From Cheilinus undulatus (lineage: Eukaryota; Chordata; Actinopteri; Labriformes; Labridae), in NCBI RefSeq assembly GCF_018320785.1, contig NC_054875.1, positions 30,075,157-30,139,156 on the forward strand: DNA of 64,000 bases. The letters run 5' to 3'. This document shows, in pieces, positions 23,443-36,529 of this stretch. A program made the translations under genes and the position numbers. A model generated the notes under the pieces. That model was not told the origin of the DNA. It did not search any database and saw only the letters and a program-made list of their open reading frames with translations. Position 1 is the first letter of the stretch. Each line of letters opens with the position of its first letter.

Positions 23443-26400
23443 GGGCTCCGATTTGCTGGATGATGTTTTGCTCAGCGCAGCGGTGGACGAAAAAGTAGTT
23501 AGTGATTCAGTTGGATCTTCAGAGTGTAATCTGACAGAAGCAGACCGTGTCAATTCAACCGTGCGAGCTCAGTCTGTTGTAAATAACGTTAACAGTACAG
23601 CAGCGTGAAGTATGTTTATTCAAATGTTCAGAGCAGTAAAATGGGACTTTCACAACAAGAGCTCGCTAAAACAGGTAAGATAGCTGTACACTCTGGTTAG
23701 CTAACATTAGCTAATTTTGGTCACGTTCTTTAACTGACAGTAGCTAACTTGGCTCTACTTTGTGTGTCCCGAAACTAACGCGAACCGGAGAGTTGCTCGA
23801 CACCCGCTTGTTTTCATATTTTCAGGAGCTAAGGGAGCTGTCATAGACAGTACGGGGTCCCCTGATTCGAGCATGGATGGAGCAGCCGGGACCACATCGG
23901 CGGCGGGACCGAGCTTGACAGCCGCCCAGAGTCAGTCCAGGACGGGGGCAGAAAGTGGAGTCGACACGGTCGCTGCTGATGAAACATCTGTCGTCGGAAA
24001 ACCTGCAATGACTTCTTCTCAAACTTTGAATGGAAGTACCGTGGTGACGAACTGTCACATCCCGGGAGGAGCGTCCGCTGACAGCAGCTCTCAGCCCGCT
24101 GTCACGCTTGTAAACAACGGACACGTTTCTGTAAGCAAAGGAGACACGACAGTTTTGTATGGAGCACCTACTGCTACGATTATTCGAACTACTTCTACAA
24201 GTCCACAGACTGCTGTCATTTCCTCTCAGGCTTCAGTGAAAAGTGTGCCCACCGTCACACTCGTGAGGCCACCTATGCAAACTCTTATCAACACCTCACA
24301 AAGTGGAGGGAACCCAACCACAATCCTAACATCACCCGCTGTCAGTGTAACCAGCACCACAGGCTCTGTTGTAAACAAATCCGACTTAACAAAAACAGTT
24401 CTTCAGACTAGTGGACACATAGTGGCTTCAACAGGGACAACAGTGACCAGGACTCCCACTGTTTGTGTGAATATGAGGACTTCAGTGCCATCAACCATCA
24501 CCAGCACTCCTCCTGCAGGAATACGAGCCATTGCTCCACAGGTGTTGGCCCCAAGACTCACTCAGCCTCAACAAAACACCCAAAACATCCAAAACATTCA
24601 GCTCCCTCCAGGTAACCTAGTGTAAATTTAATAGAATTAGAGCATCCTCTTACTTATTCTGTGGGCCTCTGTGGGCTTTGTCAAGCTGCAGTAGTTTTGT
24701 CATAAGGTTTATGGCACTCAAAGACTAAGATCATAAAATAAACAGGTCAATGCTCTTGTGTATAGACATGACGTGATTGTAGACAGTTGTAATGAATAGC
24801 ATTGATTGCCTTTAAAGGCCTCAAATGACAGATAAGAGGTGGGCAAGGTTCTAACTGCTAGATTAAATCTTTAGGGAAGTTCAGTTCTTCAGTGCATTGA
24901 AAAACTGATGCAATCTATCAGTTCTTTCTCTGCATAGTGAGCAGCCTCTAGCTGACAGCTGGGGGTGTGAAAAGCCCTGCAAGTTACGTTTTTGGAGTTT
25001 TTAGCAAAACTAGCTCACCTACTTCATTTGTATTCCTTGAAGTTCAAGTGTGGTCTAATGACTGAAGTTTGGTGTCTCCACAACGGGGAAAGATTTGTTT
25101 CTCTAAGTGTCAATATCAGTATTGGTTCAAATGGGGTTGAAAATTTTGGCATATTGTCTATCAGCAAAAATCTAATATCATGCATCTTAAGTTTTTTTGT
25201 GTAATTTTAAGCAAGTTCTCAGGATTGTCTCAGGAAACCACCTTGCAAGCTTGATGTATGACTAGGAGAATTTGTGTTCATTTGAAAGTACATATTTTTA
25301 GGGATGCACTATTATCGATATGATAGTGGTATGGGCACACATTACCTTATCAGATATTAACAATTCTACTGATATTTACAACCAATATTTTGCCTATAAA
25401 AATCTGCCTAAAACTGGCTGCATGAACAAATAAGTTATTGAGGTTTTAGGCTGCACCAACAGAACTACTTCAGATGAAATCTTATCCTTTTATTCATCAT
25501 CATTCATTAAACTTTACAGAGTGTGTTTAAAGGACTGAAATTGGTTAATTCATTATCCTAAACCTTTAAAATGTGTGTTATAAGGAGTGAAGTTGTAGGT
25601 CTGAGTTATATTTAAGTATCAAATATTGGCAATAATCCAGTGTCGGTCATCCCTAATTTTTCTATGCGATTATTTTTAGGTTCTTCATCTTATGTATTAT
25701 TCAACAAAAAAGCAATAAATCATTCTATATTATAACTAACACAAAATTAGAAAAAAATATTTAATTGGGATTTTAGCTCATATAGCAAATTTGATATCAA
25801 TTGCTATACTGAGGGATAATAATTTTTACCTCAGCCAAAGAGGTTATGTGATCAGCAGCGTTTCTTAGTTTGTTTGTTAGTATGTTTGTTAGCAACATAA
25901 CTCAAAAAGTTATGGACGGATTTTGATGAAATTTTCAGGAAATGGCATAAGGAAGAACTGATTAGATTTTGGGAGTAATGCGGATCACCATCTGGATACA
26001 GGTATGTTGTAAATGAGTCTTTACTATTGGGAGATAGGGCTAATGGCAGAGGTCTGCGCTCTGCGAGTGCTTTTCTAGTTTCTCATTTTTTTCTCAACTG
26101 TTCTGAAGAACAACACTTGTATGTATGCATAATGTGTAGAGCATGAAATCTGTGCTGCCAAAATTTTTTATCAAATTGGTATTTTGACACATTTCAGGAT
26201 AAAACTAGAAAAGCACTCGGAGAATGCAGACTTCTGCCATTAGCCCTATCTCCCAATAGTACAGAACCCTTTAAAAAATTCCTGGATCAAGATGGTGATC
26301 CAGATCACTCCCAAAATCTAATCAGATCTTCCTTATACCATTTCTGACATTTCCTGAAAATTTCATCAAAATCCGCCCATAACTTTTTGAGTTATGTTGC

Positions 26401-29400
26401 TAACAAACTAACAAACCCTGCCAATCACATAACCTCCTTGGCGTGTGCAGCAGTGCAGCAGGCCATATTGCAATTTCATCTAATTTGTGATTAATTGCCC
26501 AGCCCCAGTCAGAATGAGAGAAGCAGGTCAGTTCTACAACAAAAGAGTCTTGTTTTCTTTTCAGTAAAAATGATATATTGGTATTGATTAAACTAATTAT
26601 GGTTTGATGAATATCAGAAAAGATTTAGTATCATGCATCCCAAGTTTAAACACCATCTCATGGGGAGTTTTAAAAAATTCTCTCAAAAACTCTAACTTAA
26701 ATATGCAGGAATTACCTGTACTTTCTGGAAATAAAAACAAAATCTACTCAATGTAAGGCACCAGATTTTTTTGCTTGGATAATTAAACTGGTATAATTAC
26801 CGTGTGTATATATATATATATATATATACATTTTATTTTTGCAGAAATATCAACGTAGAAAAAGACAACATAAGAAGACCAGTGTATTGATAAAGCTCCA
26901 TTTCTTACTAAATATCTTCTGTTTATAGTGAAAACAGGCTAAAATCAAGTTCCAACAACAAAATTACTTTGTTGTTTACACTGTTTTGTTGACACTTACT
27001 GCATCTATCTACATGACGACATGTTTCTGTTTTATTTTGATCTGACTGGTACTGACTATCTTGAAGTCTCTGAGCCTAGACCTCTCATCTGAGGTTAATC
27101 CATGCATTGACAGACCTTCAGATGGGTGATTCATACCTACTCATGTCTCTCTATTTGAACAGTGCAACTGTGTGACTGAACAGAAAAGCCATGACTTTGG
27201 ACTTCTTAACTACCATGATATTTGCCTGTTGCAGGCATGGTCCTGGTCCGCAGTGAGAGCGGGCAGCTGCTCATGATTCACCAGCAGACCTTGGCTCAGA
27301 TGCAGTCACAGTCCCAAAGTGCCATGACACCACGACCAGCAGCCCCCACCAGCACTCCACCTGTCCAGATCACGTCTCTACAGGTATTGTACCTGGAAAA
27401 CAAAACACACAGACACTCGGTAAAAAAAGCTTGGTCTTGTTTTGTTGTGATGCAGAGCAGTGATATTGCTAGACCACCATTTAGGTGCGTGATCACTTCA
27501 GAGAGGCAGCAAGCCCGATCCACTTTGGGCGTTTAAATCTTTATCTTACTATCGTTATGCAGCTGCTATAGTTTTCTAAAATTCTGTTCATACTTTACAT
27601 AAAAGAAATACATTTTGTTCTTGATGAACTTTTTTGTTTTAATATGTTTATTTGACACACTTAAGAACAATTAAAAAGTCTTTTTTCATACACTTTAGCA
27701 TGGAGATGAAATCAAATTCTTTTTTTGTAGGCTGCAATTAGTCATTTCATTTAGACATTTAGACACAGACAAACAAACAAACAAACCCTGCCAATCACAT
27801 AACCTCCTTGGTGGAGGTAATAATCAACACCATCAGTGAAAAGACTTGCTATTTTTTAGAAGTAATTGTAAAGCCTTTAACCACTGCCAGGATGAGAGTC
27901 ATGATTAAACAACTTTTGCATGAACAAAAAAAAACATTGGCATTAAACTTATAAACCCCGCTGTCCCACAGGCTCCAGGCACATCACTGCTGTCTCGTCC
28001 AGTTACCCCCACCACAATTATTAAACAATCTTCCCCAGTCCACACCACCGTAACGGCCACCACAACTCTGCAGAGGCCTCCAGTGCTGCAGGTAACTCCA
28101 CCACATTTTAAAGAATATTTATTTTGGGGCTTTTCTGCCTTTATTGGAGAGACAGGTCTGTGGATAGAGTCAGAAACAGAGGAGAGGGAGTTAGGAATGA
28201 CATGCAGGAAATGAGCAACAGGCTGGATTTAAAGTCAGGCTGTTTGCTTCAAGGACAACAGGTGAGCCTGTGGTGAAGGAGCAAGCTGAGGATTATCGAT
28301 AGTGTTAATTTTTATTCTGAAGTCACATTTGATCATGCAAGATTCTGTAAAATCCTGTGTGTGGGGAATCTTTGCTTTGAGGTGGAAAACTTTTCAGGAT
28401 TGCAGGATTAAGTTGTTAGTTTTGTTGAATCATTTTCCAGATTTCACATACAGTATTTGTCTCATCATTGGCAACCTGAATGAGCAGCAAATGAAAAACT
28501 TTAAAAGTGCAAATGAAAAATTATCTCTCTTACACCATTTAGGATTTATATCTTCATTTTAAAAGCTTCCTAGTAACAGCCTTGAACCTGCTTCACGGGT
28601 TCTATTGTAATTCTTTGTTGCCTATTAACCATGCAACAAAAAGTTCTGTGTATCAATACTTGAGCAGTTGTTTTCATGTCAGTGTATGCTTTTGCTTGCT
28701 TGTTTTATTTTGTAGATATATTGTTTGTTTTCTTTGTTCTTTATTTATTGTTCTTAGAATGCCGAGGGAAAATCTCAAGCTTGAAGGGGTCTATTTTATA
28801 TATATGTTTTGTGTCAATACCCTTTTCCATTAAAACATCAAGCTTGGAGGGAAAAACTGTTTTTTAAAGTCCAAATAAAGTTGACTGTAGCGGACTGTGC
28901 CCCTGGAGCACACGTCAAAGCTGCTACTCTGCCCTTGTCATTTTCCTCAGCCTCATGTCATGACTGCATATTCACTGACTTTTATAGAACACCATCATGC
29001 TGGGAGGAAGCGCCACTGCCCCAGGGCAGCCGCTCGGCACACCCGGCACAGCGCAGCCTGGATCTGCAGCCTCAGCAGTTACGCAGAGGGTAGGGTCGCT
29101 TGCAGCCACTGGGACCCCTGTCACTCCAACAGCTATCTCGGCTGTAAGAAAGAACTTCTAACCTTGAATGCTCCTGCCTTTGCAACCTTTTCAGTATAAT
29201 TCAAAAGAAATGTTATGATATGTCTGTTAAAAGAAAATGTTATTTTGTATTGCAGGAGACATTGGAGAATGTCAAAAAGTGTCGAAACTTTCTGTCCACG
29301 TTGATTAAGCTGGCATCCAGTGGAAAACAGTCCTCTGAGACTACAGCTAATGTCAAGGAGCTGGTCAAGAACCTGCTGGTAAATGGCTAGTCCTGTTGAT

Positions 29401-32400
29401 CTCTTATAACCCCATTTCCTAAAAAGTTGAGATTTTGTCTTAAATAAATAGCATGTGATGATTTGCAGAAATGGAAGTGTTCCTCAGCCCATGCAGTGAA
29501 GTCCACGACATAATAATTTAATGGCAATTCATATACAGAATTAAATTTGTATACTTTCCTAGTCTCCTGACTCCTCAAAACTGCTTTTGCACCAATCACT
29601 CATTCACCCATTCACACACTGATGGCTGAGACTGTAAAGTGTCCTTCAGAAATGATTAATCCCATTCATTCTCATACACACCCTACTGACAGGGTGGTGG
29701 GTGAAATCTAGAGTTTTACCATCTTTTGTGTACTGTCCCAACTTTTGAGGAAGGTATTGCTGGCATGAAAAATAAAATTGGTGCTTATATTACCTAAAAA
29801 CAATAACATTTCTTTGTTTCAGCATTTGGTATCCTGTCTTTGTGCTGTTTCCAATCATGTTTTTATGCTTTGACATTGATTACGTTATGTTTTATGACAT
29901 TTTATACAACGTCCAAACTTTTTAGGAAGCAGGGTCGCAAATCTCTCTTTTTAAAACTTGATCATTCCATCCTCTTTTTTATAGTTTTGTCTTTCCTTTA
30001 GTTGGTTCTATTAATTCTCTATGTCCCTGTGCTTATTTTAAACAGGAAGCAAAGATTGAGCCTGAAGATTTCACCAGTAGGTTATACAAGGAACTCAACT
30101 CCTCACCACAGCCGTACCTTGTGCCTTTCCTCAAGGTGAGACCAGTGACATAGTTGCAGATATGTACAGTACCTCTAAAAAGTATTCACCCCCCTTGGAT
30201 ATTATATAACAGTCATGGTCAATATAATTTGGCTTTTTAATAAGAAAAAGAAAACCTCTTTAATGTGAAAATATGAATATGAAAACAGATTTCTACAAAG
30301 TAATGTCAATTAAACAAAAATAAGTTATGTGAAATAAGAAACTGCATAGATATTCACCCTCTTTAAGTGGCTGACCTGATTTAACAGAGATCCAGCCAGT
30401 TGGTGCAAGTAGTCTCACAGTTAGTGAAAAGAGGATCACCTGAGTGCAGTGAATGTATCTCAAAGAGATTGTAGTATAAAGCCTACTGTGTCTGGAAGGT
30501 CCAGTCACTGGTTAACCAGTATTCATGGCTACCATTACACCATGGAGACAAAAGAACTCTCCAAGCAACTCAGAAAAAAGGTTATTGAAAAGTATAAGTG
30601 AGGAGATGAATTTAAAACACAGTTTAGGAGCAGTTTTGTGAAGAAGAATTGAGTAAAATTGCAGTGTTCAGATGTGCAAGCCTGATTGAGACCTATCCAG
30701 ACAGACTCAGTACTGTGATTGCAGCTAAAGGTGCATCTACTAAATACTGACTTGAAGAGGGGGATATTTATGCAGTCCTTTTTTTTATATGACATGTTTG
30801 TGCTAAATTGACATTACTTTGTAGAAGTCCATTGTAACATGGATGTCTTTGATCTGGGACCATGATTCTAGCAAATGTCCATCCCCTTGTGTAGACCAAA
30901 CTGAGTCTATGTACAGTCAGACTGTAACATTTCCAACATCACACTTTAATTTCAACACATTTTGAAGAGAGGTGATATTACTAAAAATACATACATACAT
31001 CTCTGTTTTAGGTCAATTTAAATAGAGCCATGATTTTTGAAAATTATTGTGTTGTATCAAAAACGCTATGGGCTGGAGCTGAAGCAGTAATTATGGAGTG
31101 AGATCCATTTTCTCATACTATTTCATACAGTCAGTTTAACTCCTCTTGTGCCTGTTACCCTGCAGAGAAGCCTCCCAGCACTACGTCAGATGACCCCAGA
31201 CTCAGAGGCCTTCATTCAGCAGAGCCTGATGCCTCAGCCCAGCACTCAACCTGCTGCAGCAGCCTCCACCGCCCTCACTGCTGTGGTGCTCCGACCGCCT
31301 CTCTCCACTGCTGCTGCCACCACCACCAGCACTGCTGCGACCAAAACCACAGTCATCAGCCTCACTCAGACACCTCACAGTAAACCTGGACTGGTAAATT
31401 TAAAGCTAAATGATTATTTGAATTTAGTCGCACAGAAGAGGAAGCCTTGGGAGAGTGCTTTTTAAGTCTTGGCTATGCTTTTTTTGTCATTGTTTGTCCC
31501 TAAATGTGCACAGATAGTCCCCCAGCAACAGGGGGCCGTGCTGAGGCCACAGGTGACACTGGCTCAGTCTCCCATGTTAACGCTCAGAGGACAACCTCAC
31601 AACCGGATCATTGTGAGTCAGCCACAGGTGGTCAAACAGCTGCACACAGGTGTGTGTTTGATGCTTTACACAATTTTAATTTGTCCTTAGTTTGCTGTTT
31701 GTTGTTTCTCAGTAGATGTGTAAAATCACCCCAGTGCTTTGGATGTTATAGTTTTTTGGTAGATGACAAAGTGCTCAGTGTGTTTTTTGTGGAAAGGCAC
31801 TGTTGCACCAAGAATACATGTAACAAATCAAACATTAACAAATCAAAACATGAAGAAAGCTAGTACTGCCATCTTGTGGATATTTTCCATGTTTGCAGGA
31901 TTTAAATTGATCAGTTTTGCCACTCATTCCTGTTAGGCAGTATCAAAGATGTAAATGAGGTTGTGTGTCTTTGTCTCTCCCCTAAAGGAGTGAAGCAGAC
32001 GTTACCTCCAGGTGTCAAGGGGGTGCAGATAGTGAGTCAGTCTGTGCTTGCTGCTCAGAAGAACAAGCTGAAGGAAGCAGGAGGAGGAACATTCAGGTTT
32101 GCAACACTTTTACATGAATATCATCAGTGTTTTAAATTCTGTTCCCTAGATAGCCAGCATTTAGAGATTCTTTTGTTTTGCCTGTAAAAGGACCATGTTA
32201 AATGTTAAACTTAATTGTTGTGCTTTGATGCATTGCATCAGATTTGGCTTAAAGCTATTACATCTGCAGTCCATAGGATGGACACAGTCAAAACATCAAT
32301 TATAAAACATCACAGATAAAAACTACATGACAAAGCTGTGCATCATACATGCATGCATACACACTTAATATTAACATTAAGCAGCGGTATGAAAGCAGTG

Positions 32401-35400
32401 GTTGCAGAGTTGTAGATAAATTTGCACCATGTCCATCATCAGGCAAATCCATCTTGCAAAGCTCCGTGCATACAATGTTTGTGCCAGGTTTAAAAATGTT
32501 TCAGACCAATTAGCATCATTTTAGGAGAATGAGGCTGTAGCTACAGGTGGGGTTTATTTGTACTCACTGCCACTGGATTAGCTCTTATCAGTTTGCCACA
32601 GTGGTAGCTTTCTCAGAACTGGACCACCTTATTAAAATAAGAGCAACTTTTTCATGACAGAAAAGATGTTTTCACTCTTTTCTTAACCTTCTTTGGCATG
32701 AGTTTCTATAGGTAGGATTAAGTTTTACTTCAAGCTGATGTGTACAGGGCTGCTACCACTGTAGCTATTAGCTTGGAGTTGGTTGTAGGAAAGCAGCGGT
32801 TAAATCAGACCTGGACCACATTTCTTTATTATAACAAGAGCAAAGAGCCACAATTAAGGTTCTCTTGGCAGAGAAAATGCTTTCGCCCAATAACCTTTAG
32901 CATGAATTTTAGCCACTGACGAGCTCCGTTTATCATAAACTATGTCAATGCTAGCCTGCATAGCTCAGGTTAGTACTAGAACTGAACATGTTTACGCTCT
33001 GATCAATGTGACAGACAGATTGTCCGTCCAATCACCTTTGGATAATTTTTTGACAACTCTTGCCATTCCCAAATGCTTTGTATGTGAGGTTTCACAGATG
33101 GTGAGTCTATCAATACAATGGGTATATGGAACAGTCTATCTGGGGTGTCCGGTTAGAGTTAAGTGTCTTTCAGCTGATTTTTCAGTTTGTTTTAGGAGAT
33201 TCCAGTGGAGTTATAGTTCTAAACGTAACCAGCAGACAAGTTACATCATTTGATATTTCAATAACCTCAAAATACTATGAGGGATTACTTTTTCTGGTTA
33301 AAAAAATATACTATCTAAAGCAGGTTGCAGTAGATGCAATATTTTCAACATTAAACTCCATATGTTTTAAATCTCTGACATGTTACTTGAGCTGGAAAAA
33401 TTAGTTGAGAATGTAAATCAGAATGTATTTTTAATAAAAATGTAAAACTTGAGATTCCTTCTGCTTAGAAACTATGAGGATTATTCTCTTTCCTGTACCT
33501 AAAGTGGTGGCTGTGTGTTTTGCTAAAATTAAGAAAAAAGTCAGCATTTTTACTGGGATTAATTTTGGTCATAAGTTGAAATCAAAAGTGTATTTTCTTT
33601 CTAAGTATTAAATTTGAGAAAGTTAATGTGTTTGAAAAAAGCACATGCTGGTCTCAGGTTATTATATTACTTCATTAGGGTAGCTCGAACAGTCAGAGCA
33701 CTTTTTCATCTCGCATTTATCGTTTTTTCTTTGGATTCAGTTTAGTGACAAAATTCCAAATACAGCAAAAAGAACTACACACTTCTGAACACAGATAATA
33801 TCGCACACAAGGAAGGTGTTACAGTGAGGGAGACTTCAGTAAATTATTAGAATGATGGAAAGTATTCAGAAATGGTATAAAGTCAACATATTCATCATTC
33901 TTCATTCATAATATCACTGCATCGTTGTAGGTTTTTAGCCTTTATTCTATTTAATGTAAGATTTCAGCATGATCGTCCTGGCTTTGTCCATGATATACAA
34001 CCTTTGTGTTGTTTGATGATGAGCTGGTTTTCATAGTCTCATTTGATCAGTGCTGCAGTGATTATCTCAAGTTTGGACTCATTTTTATATCAGGTTATAG
34101 GAAATACAAAATATTTTCTGCATTTACAGGGACAAAATAAATCATCATCACATTTGTGCAATTAAGATTACGAACATTATTAGTTACATTTTAATTAAAG
34201 GCATATTTTACACACACTTTTTAAAACTATGCCAATCATATAAGTTTATGTGTAGATAGAAGAGACTGTCTTTGCTGAGTTGTTCTTGTGATAGTGTCTT
34301 TTAAAACTACCAATAGGGGTCACCAAAAACAGAAATATTCAAATGTTATAGCCCACTGTGATAGGTCTTAATTATGCTTATATTGTTTAATGATGGTTTT
34401 GTAAATGAAGTTGTTCAATCTACATGCAACAAGGTGTAAATTGTCTCTGTATTTGTTTTTTTTGTTTGTTTGTTTTTTGTCATTCAGGGACGACGATGAC
34501 ATCAATGATGTGGCCTCTATGGCTGGAGTCAACCTGTCTGAGGAGAGCGCCCGTATCTTAGCAACCAACTCTGAGCTTGTAGGTGTGGTGACGCACTCCT
34601 GTAAGGACGAGAGCTTTCTCTCCACCTCTTTGCTCACCCAGAGAGCTCTGGAGATCGGTGAGATAATTGTAAACTTAATAGAGCACATTTTTGCTGCTAA
34701 AGCTCATGTTGTTTGAATCTTTATCCACGTTGTTGTTACAGCGAAGAAGTTTGGTATCAGCGAGCTGGGCACTGATGTTGTAAACTACATTTCCTACGCT
34801 ACACAGCAGCGGCTACAAAACCTGCTGGAGAAGGTTTCACAAGTGGCACAGCAGAAGAATGGAACCTTCAAGGTGATCAAGAATATGGCTGTTTGACATA
34901 GTCCCCTTTGAGATAGATTTGTTCCCCACTTGTAAATTTCCTTCCTTTTATCAACATTTTTCCTCATCCATCAGGAGGATGAGCGGTACGAGCAAGTTAG
35001 CGATGTGCGGGCGCAGCTTAAATTCTTCGAGCAGCTGGATCAGATGGAGAAGCAAAGAAAAGAGGAGCAGGAGAGGGAGATTCTCTTGAAGGCTGCAAAG
35101 GTAGCAAATTAACAAAACATGCCTTATATAACAGGGAGAATCTTTCACACCACCTTGACTGAAATGTCCTCCACTTTTCTGCAGTCCCGATCCCGACAAG
35201 AAGACCCTGAGCAGCTCAGACTTAAACAGAAAGCCAAAGAGGTACAGTAAGATCATGCACAGTTAAGTGTGTTGTATCCTGATTATGTGAAACTAACCTA
35301 TGTGTTTGTATTTCAGATGCAGCAGCAGGAGCTGGCTCAGATACGACAGAGAGAAGCTAATCTGACAGCACTGGCAGCAATCGGCCCGAGGAAAAAACGA

Positions 35401-35683
35401 AAAACAGACTCTCCAGTTAGAGGTGCCAGCGCAGAGGTGAGAAATACTGACCACTCTTATTCAGATTTTAAATACTGGAAGAGACTTGAAACATCCCTTG
35501 TTGCTCCCTCTACAGGGCTCAGGGTCAGGTCCCTCCCAGCCTGGAGCATCCAGTGGATCAGGCTCCAGACAGTTTACACGACATAGAATCACCAGAGTCA
35601 ACCTCAGGGACCTGCTCTTCTGCCTGGAGAATGAAAGAGAGACCAGCCATTCACACCTGCTCTATAAAGGCTTCCTCAAATAG
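23435..35683 (+). CDS. taf4: TAF4, TFIID subunit with TAFH and histone-fold domains
   Basis: Sixteen exons: 23435-23674, 23826-24611, 27235-27383, 27972-28091, 28988-29143, 29256-29378, 30046-30135, 31166-31393, 31514-31649, 31988-32096, 34488-34657, 34742-34872, 34975-35100, 35185-35241, 35317-35436 and 35516-35683. From the ATG at 23641 the joined length is 2703 nt, or 900 aa. The conserved N-terminus MAAGSDLLDDVLL (ATG 23435) is in another frame of exon 1 and stops at 23606-23608 (see findings). The Ser/Thr/Val-rich region is followed by the TAFH coactivator-binding domain at about 416-505 (ENVKKCRNFLSTLIKLASSG). The C-terminal TAF4 histone-fold region starts near 644 (DDDINDVASMAGVNLSEESA) and pairs with TAF12. 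A basic patch GPRKKRK lies near 828. The end, ETSHSHLLYKGFLK, matches human. Confidence 0.95.
25828..26442. mobile_element. Palindromic nonautonomous element with about 240-base inverted arms
   Basis: The left arm runs from TACCTCAGCCAAAGAGGTTA through GCAACATAACTCAAAAAGTT to GCTCTGCGAGTGCTTTTC near 26075. The right arm (from about 26200) is its inverted copy, starting AACTAGAAAAGCACTCGGAG and ending CCAATCACATAACCTCCTTG. About 120 unrelated bases separate the arms. This is a MITE-like structure in taf4 intron 2. I recognise it as a widespread animal repeat but do not assign a superfamily. Confidence 0.75.
26805..26828. repeat. (TA)n microsatellite
   Basis: Alternating TG then TA dinucleotides in taf4 intron 2. 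Confidence 0.9.
27781..27820. repeat. Isolated end of the same palindromic element
   Basis: CCAATCACATAACCTCCTTG followed by GTGGAGGTAA repeats the right terminus of the element at 25828-26442. Only about 40 bases remain, next to an (ACAA)n run, in taf4 intron 3. Confidence 0.6.
28115..28260 (+). repeat. Common fish interspersed repeat fragment
   Basis: The string GGGGCTTTTCTGCCTTTATT followed by GGAGAGACAGG and ATGACATGCAGGAAATGAG is a familiar dispersed fish repeat. It is in taf4 intron 4. No ends or coding capacity are visible, so the class is open. Confidence 0.45.
29409..29935. mobile_element. Short terminal-inverted-repeat element, probably complete
   Basis: The left end ACCCCATTTCCTAAAAAGTT (29409-29428) pairs with the right end AACTTTTTAGGAAGCAGGGT (29916-29935) as inverted repeats. 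The subterminal word GTGATGATTTGCAGAAATGG matches the family at 11809-13630. At 527 bases with no transposase, it is a nonautonomous copy in taf4 intron 6. Confidence 0.65.
30167..30840 (+). mobile_element. Tc1-like nonautonomous element
   Basis: It starts CAGTACCTCTAAAAAGTATT directly after a TA dinucleotide, the mariner/Tc1 target. The word TCTACAAAGTAATGTCAATT near 30290 has an inverted partner near 30810, so long inverted repeats were present. It shares CATGGCTACCATTACACCAT with the element at 37632-38515 in opposite orientation. The right terminus is eroded. It lies in taf4 intron 7. Confidence 0.65.
32440..33167 (+). repeat. Dispersed repeat R1, copy 1
   Basis: It matches copy 2 (36530-37027) in order. 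Shared words are GCAAATCCATCTTG, TGTGACAGACAGA and a terminal CTATCTGGGGTGTCCGGTTAG. It lies in taf4 intron 10. No coding frame is recognisable. Confidence 0.6.
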
Positions 35684-36529
35684 CACCCCTGTTACAAGCC
35701 TAGTGTTGCCCTGTGGCTTGAGGAAGCAGAGTTGAGAGTAAGTTCAGAACTTTGCTGTAGGTACCGTCTGTGATCACCCACTTCTGACTGATTAGTGGGA
35801 AGAGATTAACCCAGAATGCAGAGGGGCTGCCAACTTTTTAAAAAACCTCCTAAAGCACAGGCCTTTTGTACTTTTTTTGCGCCAAGATGGAGCAATTATT
35901 GGAACTCGGATCTGATTTCAGTTTGCCTCCTAGCTGGCTTTACCCTTTGGAGACCAGTTGCCCCCAACCACACTTTAATCATGTACTGCCTCATGCTGCA
36001 CACAAGCAAACATGTTTTTTAACTAAACTCTGCAGTTTAGGTTTGCAGCAAATCTTTGTGAAGTGGTTCAACATGAGATTAAGAGCCTGATTTTATACTC
36101 ACTGCAGTATTGACTATTTTAATGTAAACTCTCTGCTAACTGAGTTTAATTTATTACAAGTTTGTCTGATATTTTAGCATAGTTAGAGGCTCAGTCCTTG
36201 TTCTAACCTTACCCCTACCTCTACCCCTCGTTTACTAGTGTAAATGAAGAGACTTGTGTCTCTTTTGAAACGGAGTCAAAAGAGACAGAAGTGTGAAACT
36301 GCCCCTTACGGAAAGGGACAACCTTTTAGGTTCCTAATACATCATCAGTGGTGGTGATGGTGTTTATGTAAACAGACACCACCAGGTTTCCAATCTAATG
36401 GATGAAGAAAATACTTGTACACTTCTTTTCACCCTTGCTGATGATTTGCAAGCCATTCTGGGAGATTTCTCTTTCCACTAGGAAAGGGAATAACCTTGCA
36501 AAGCAGATAGATATGCCCATATCCTTGTT

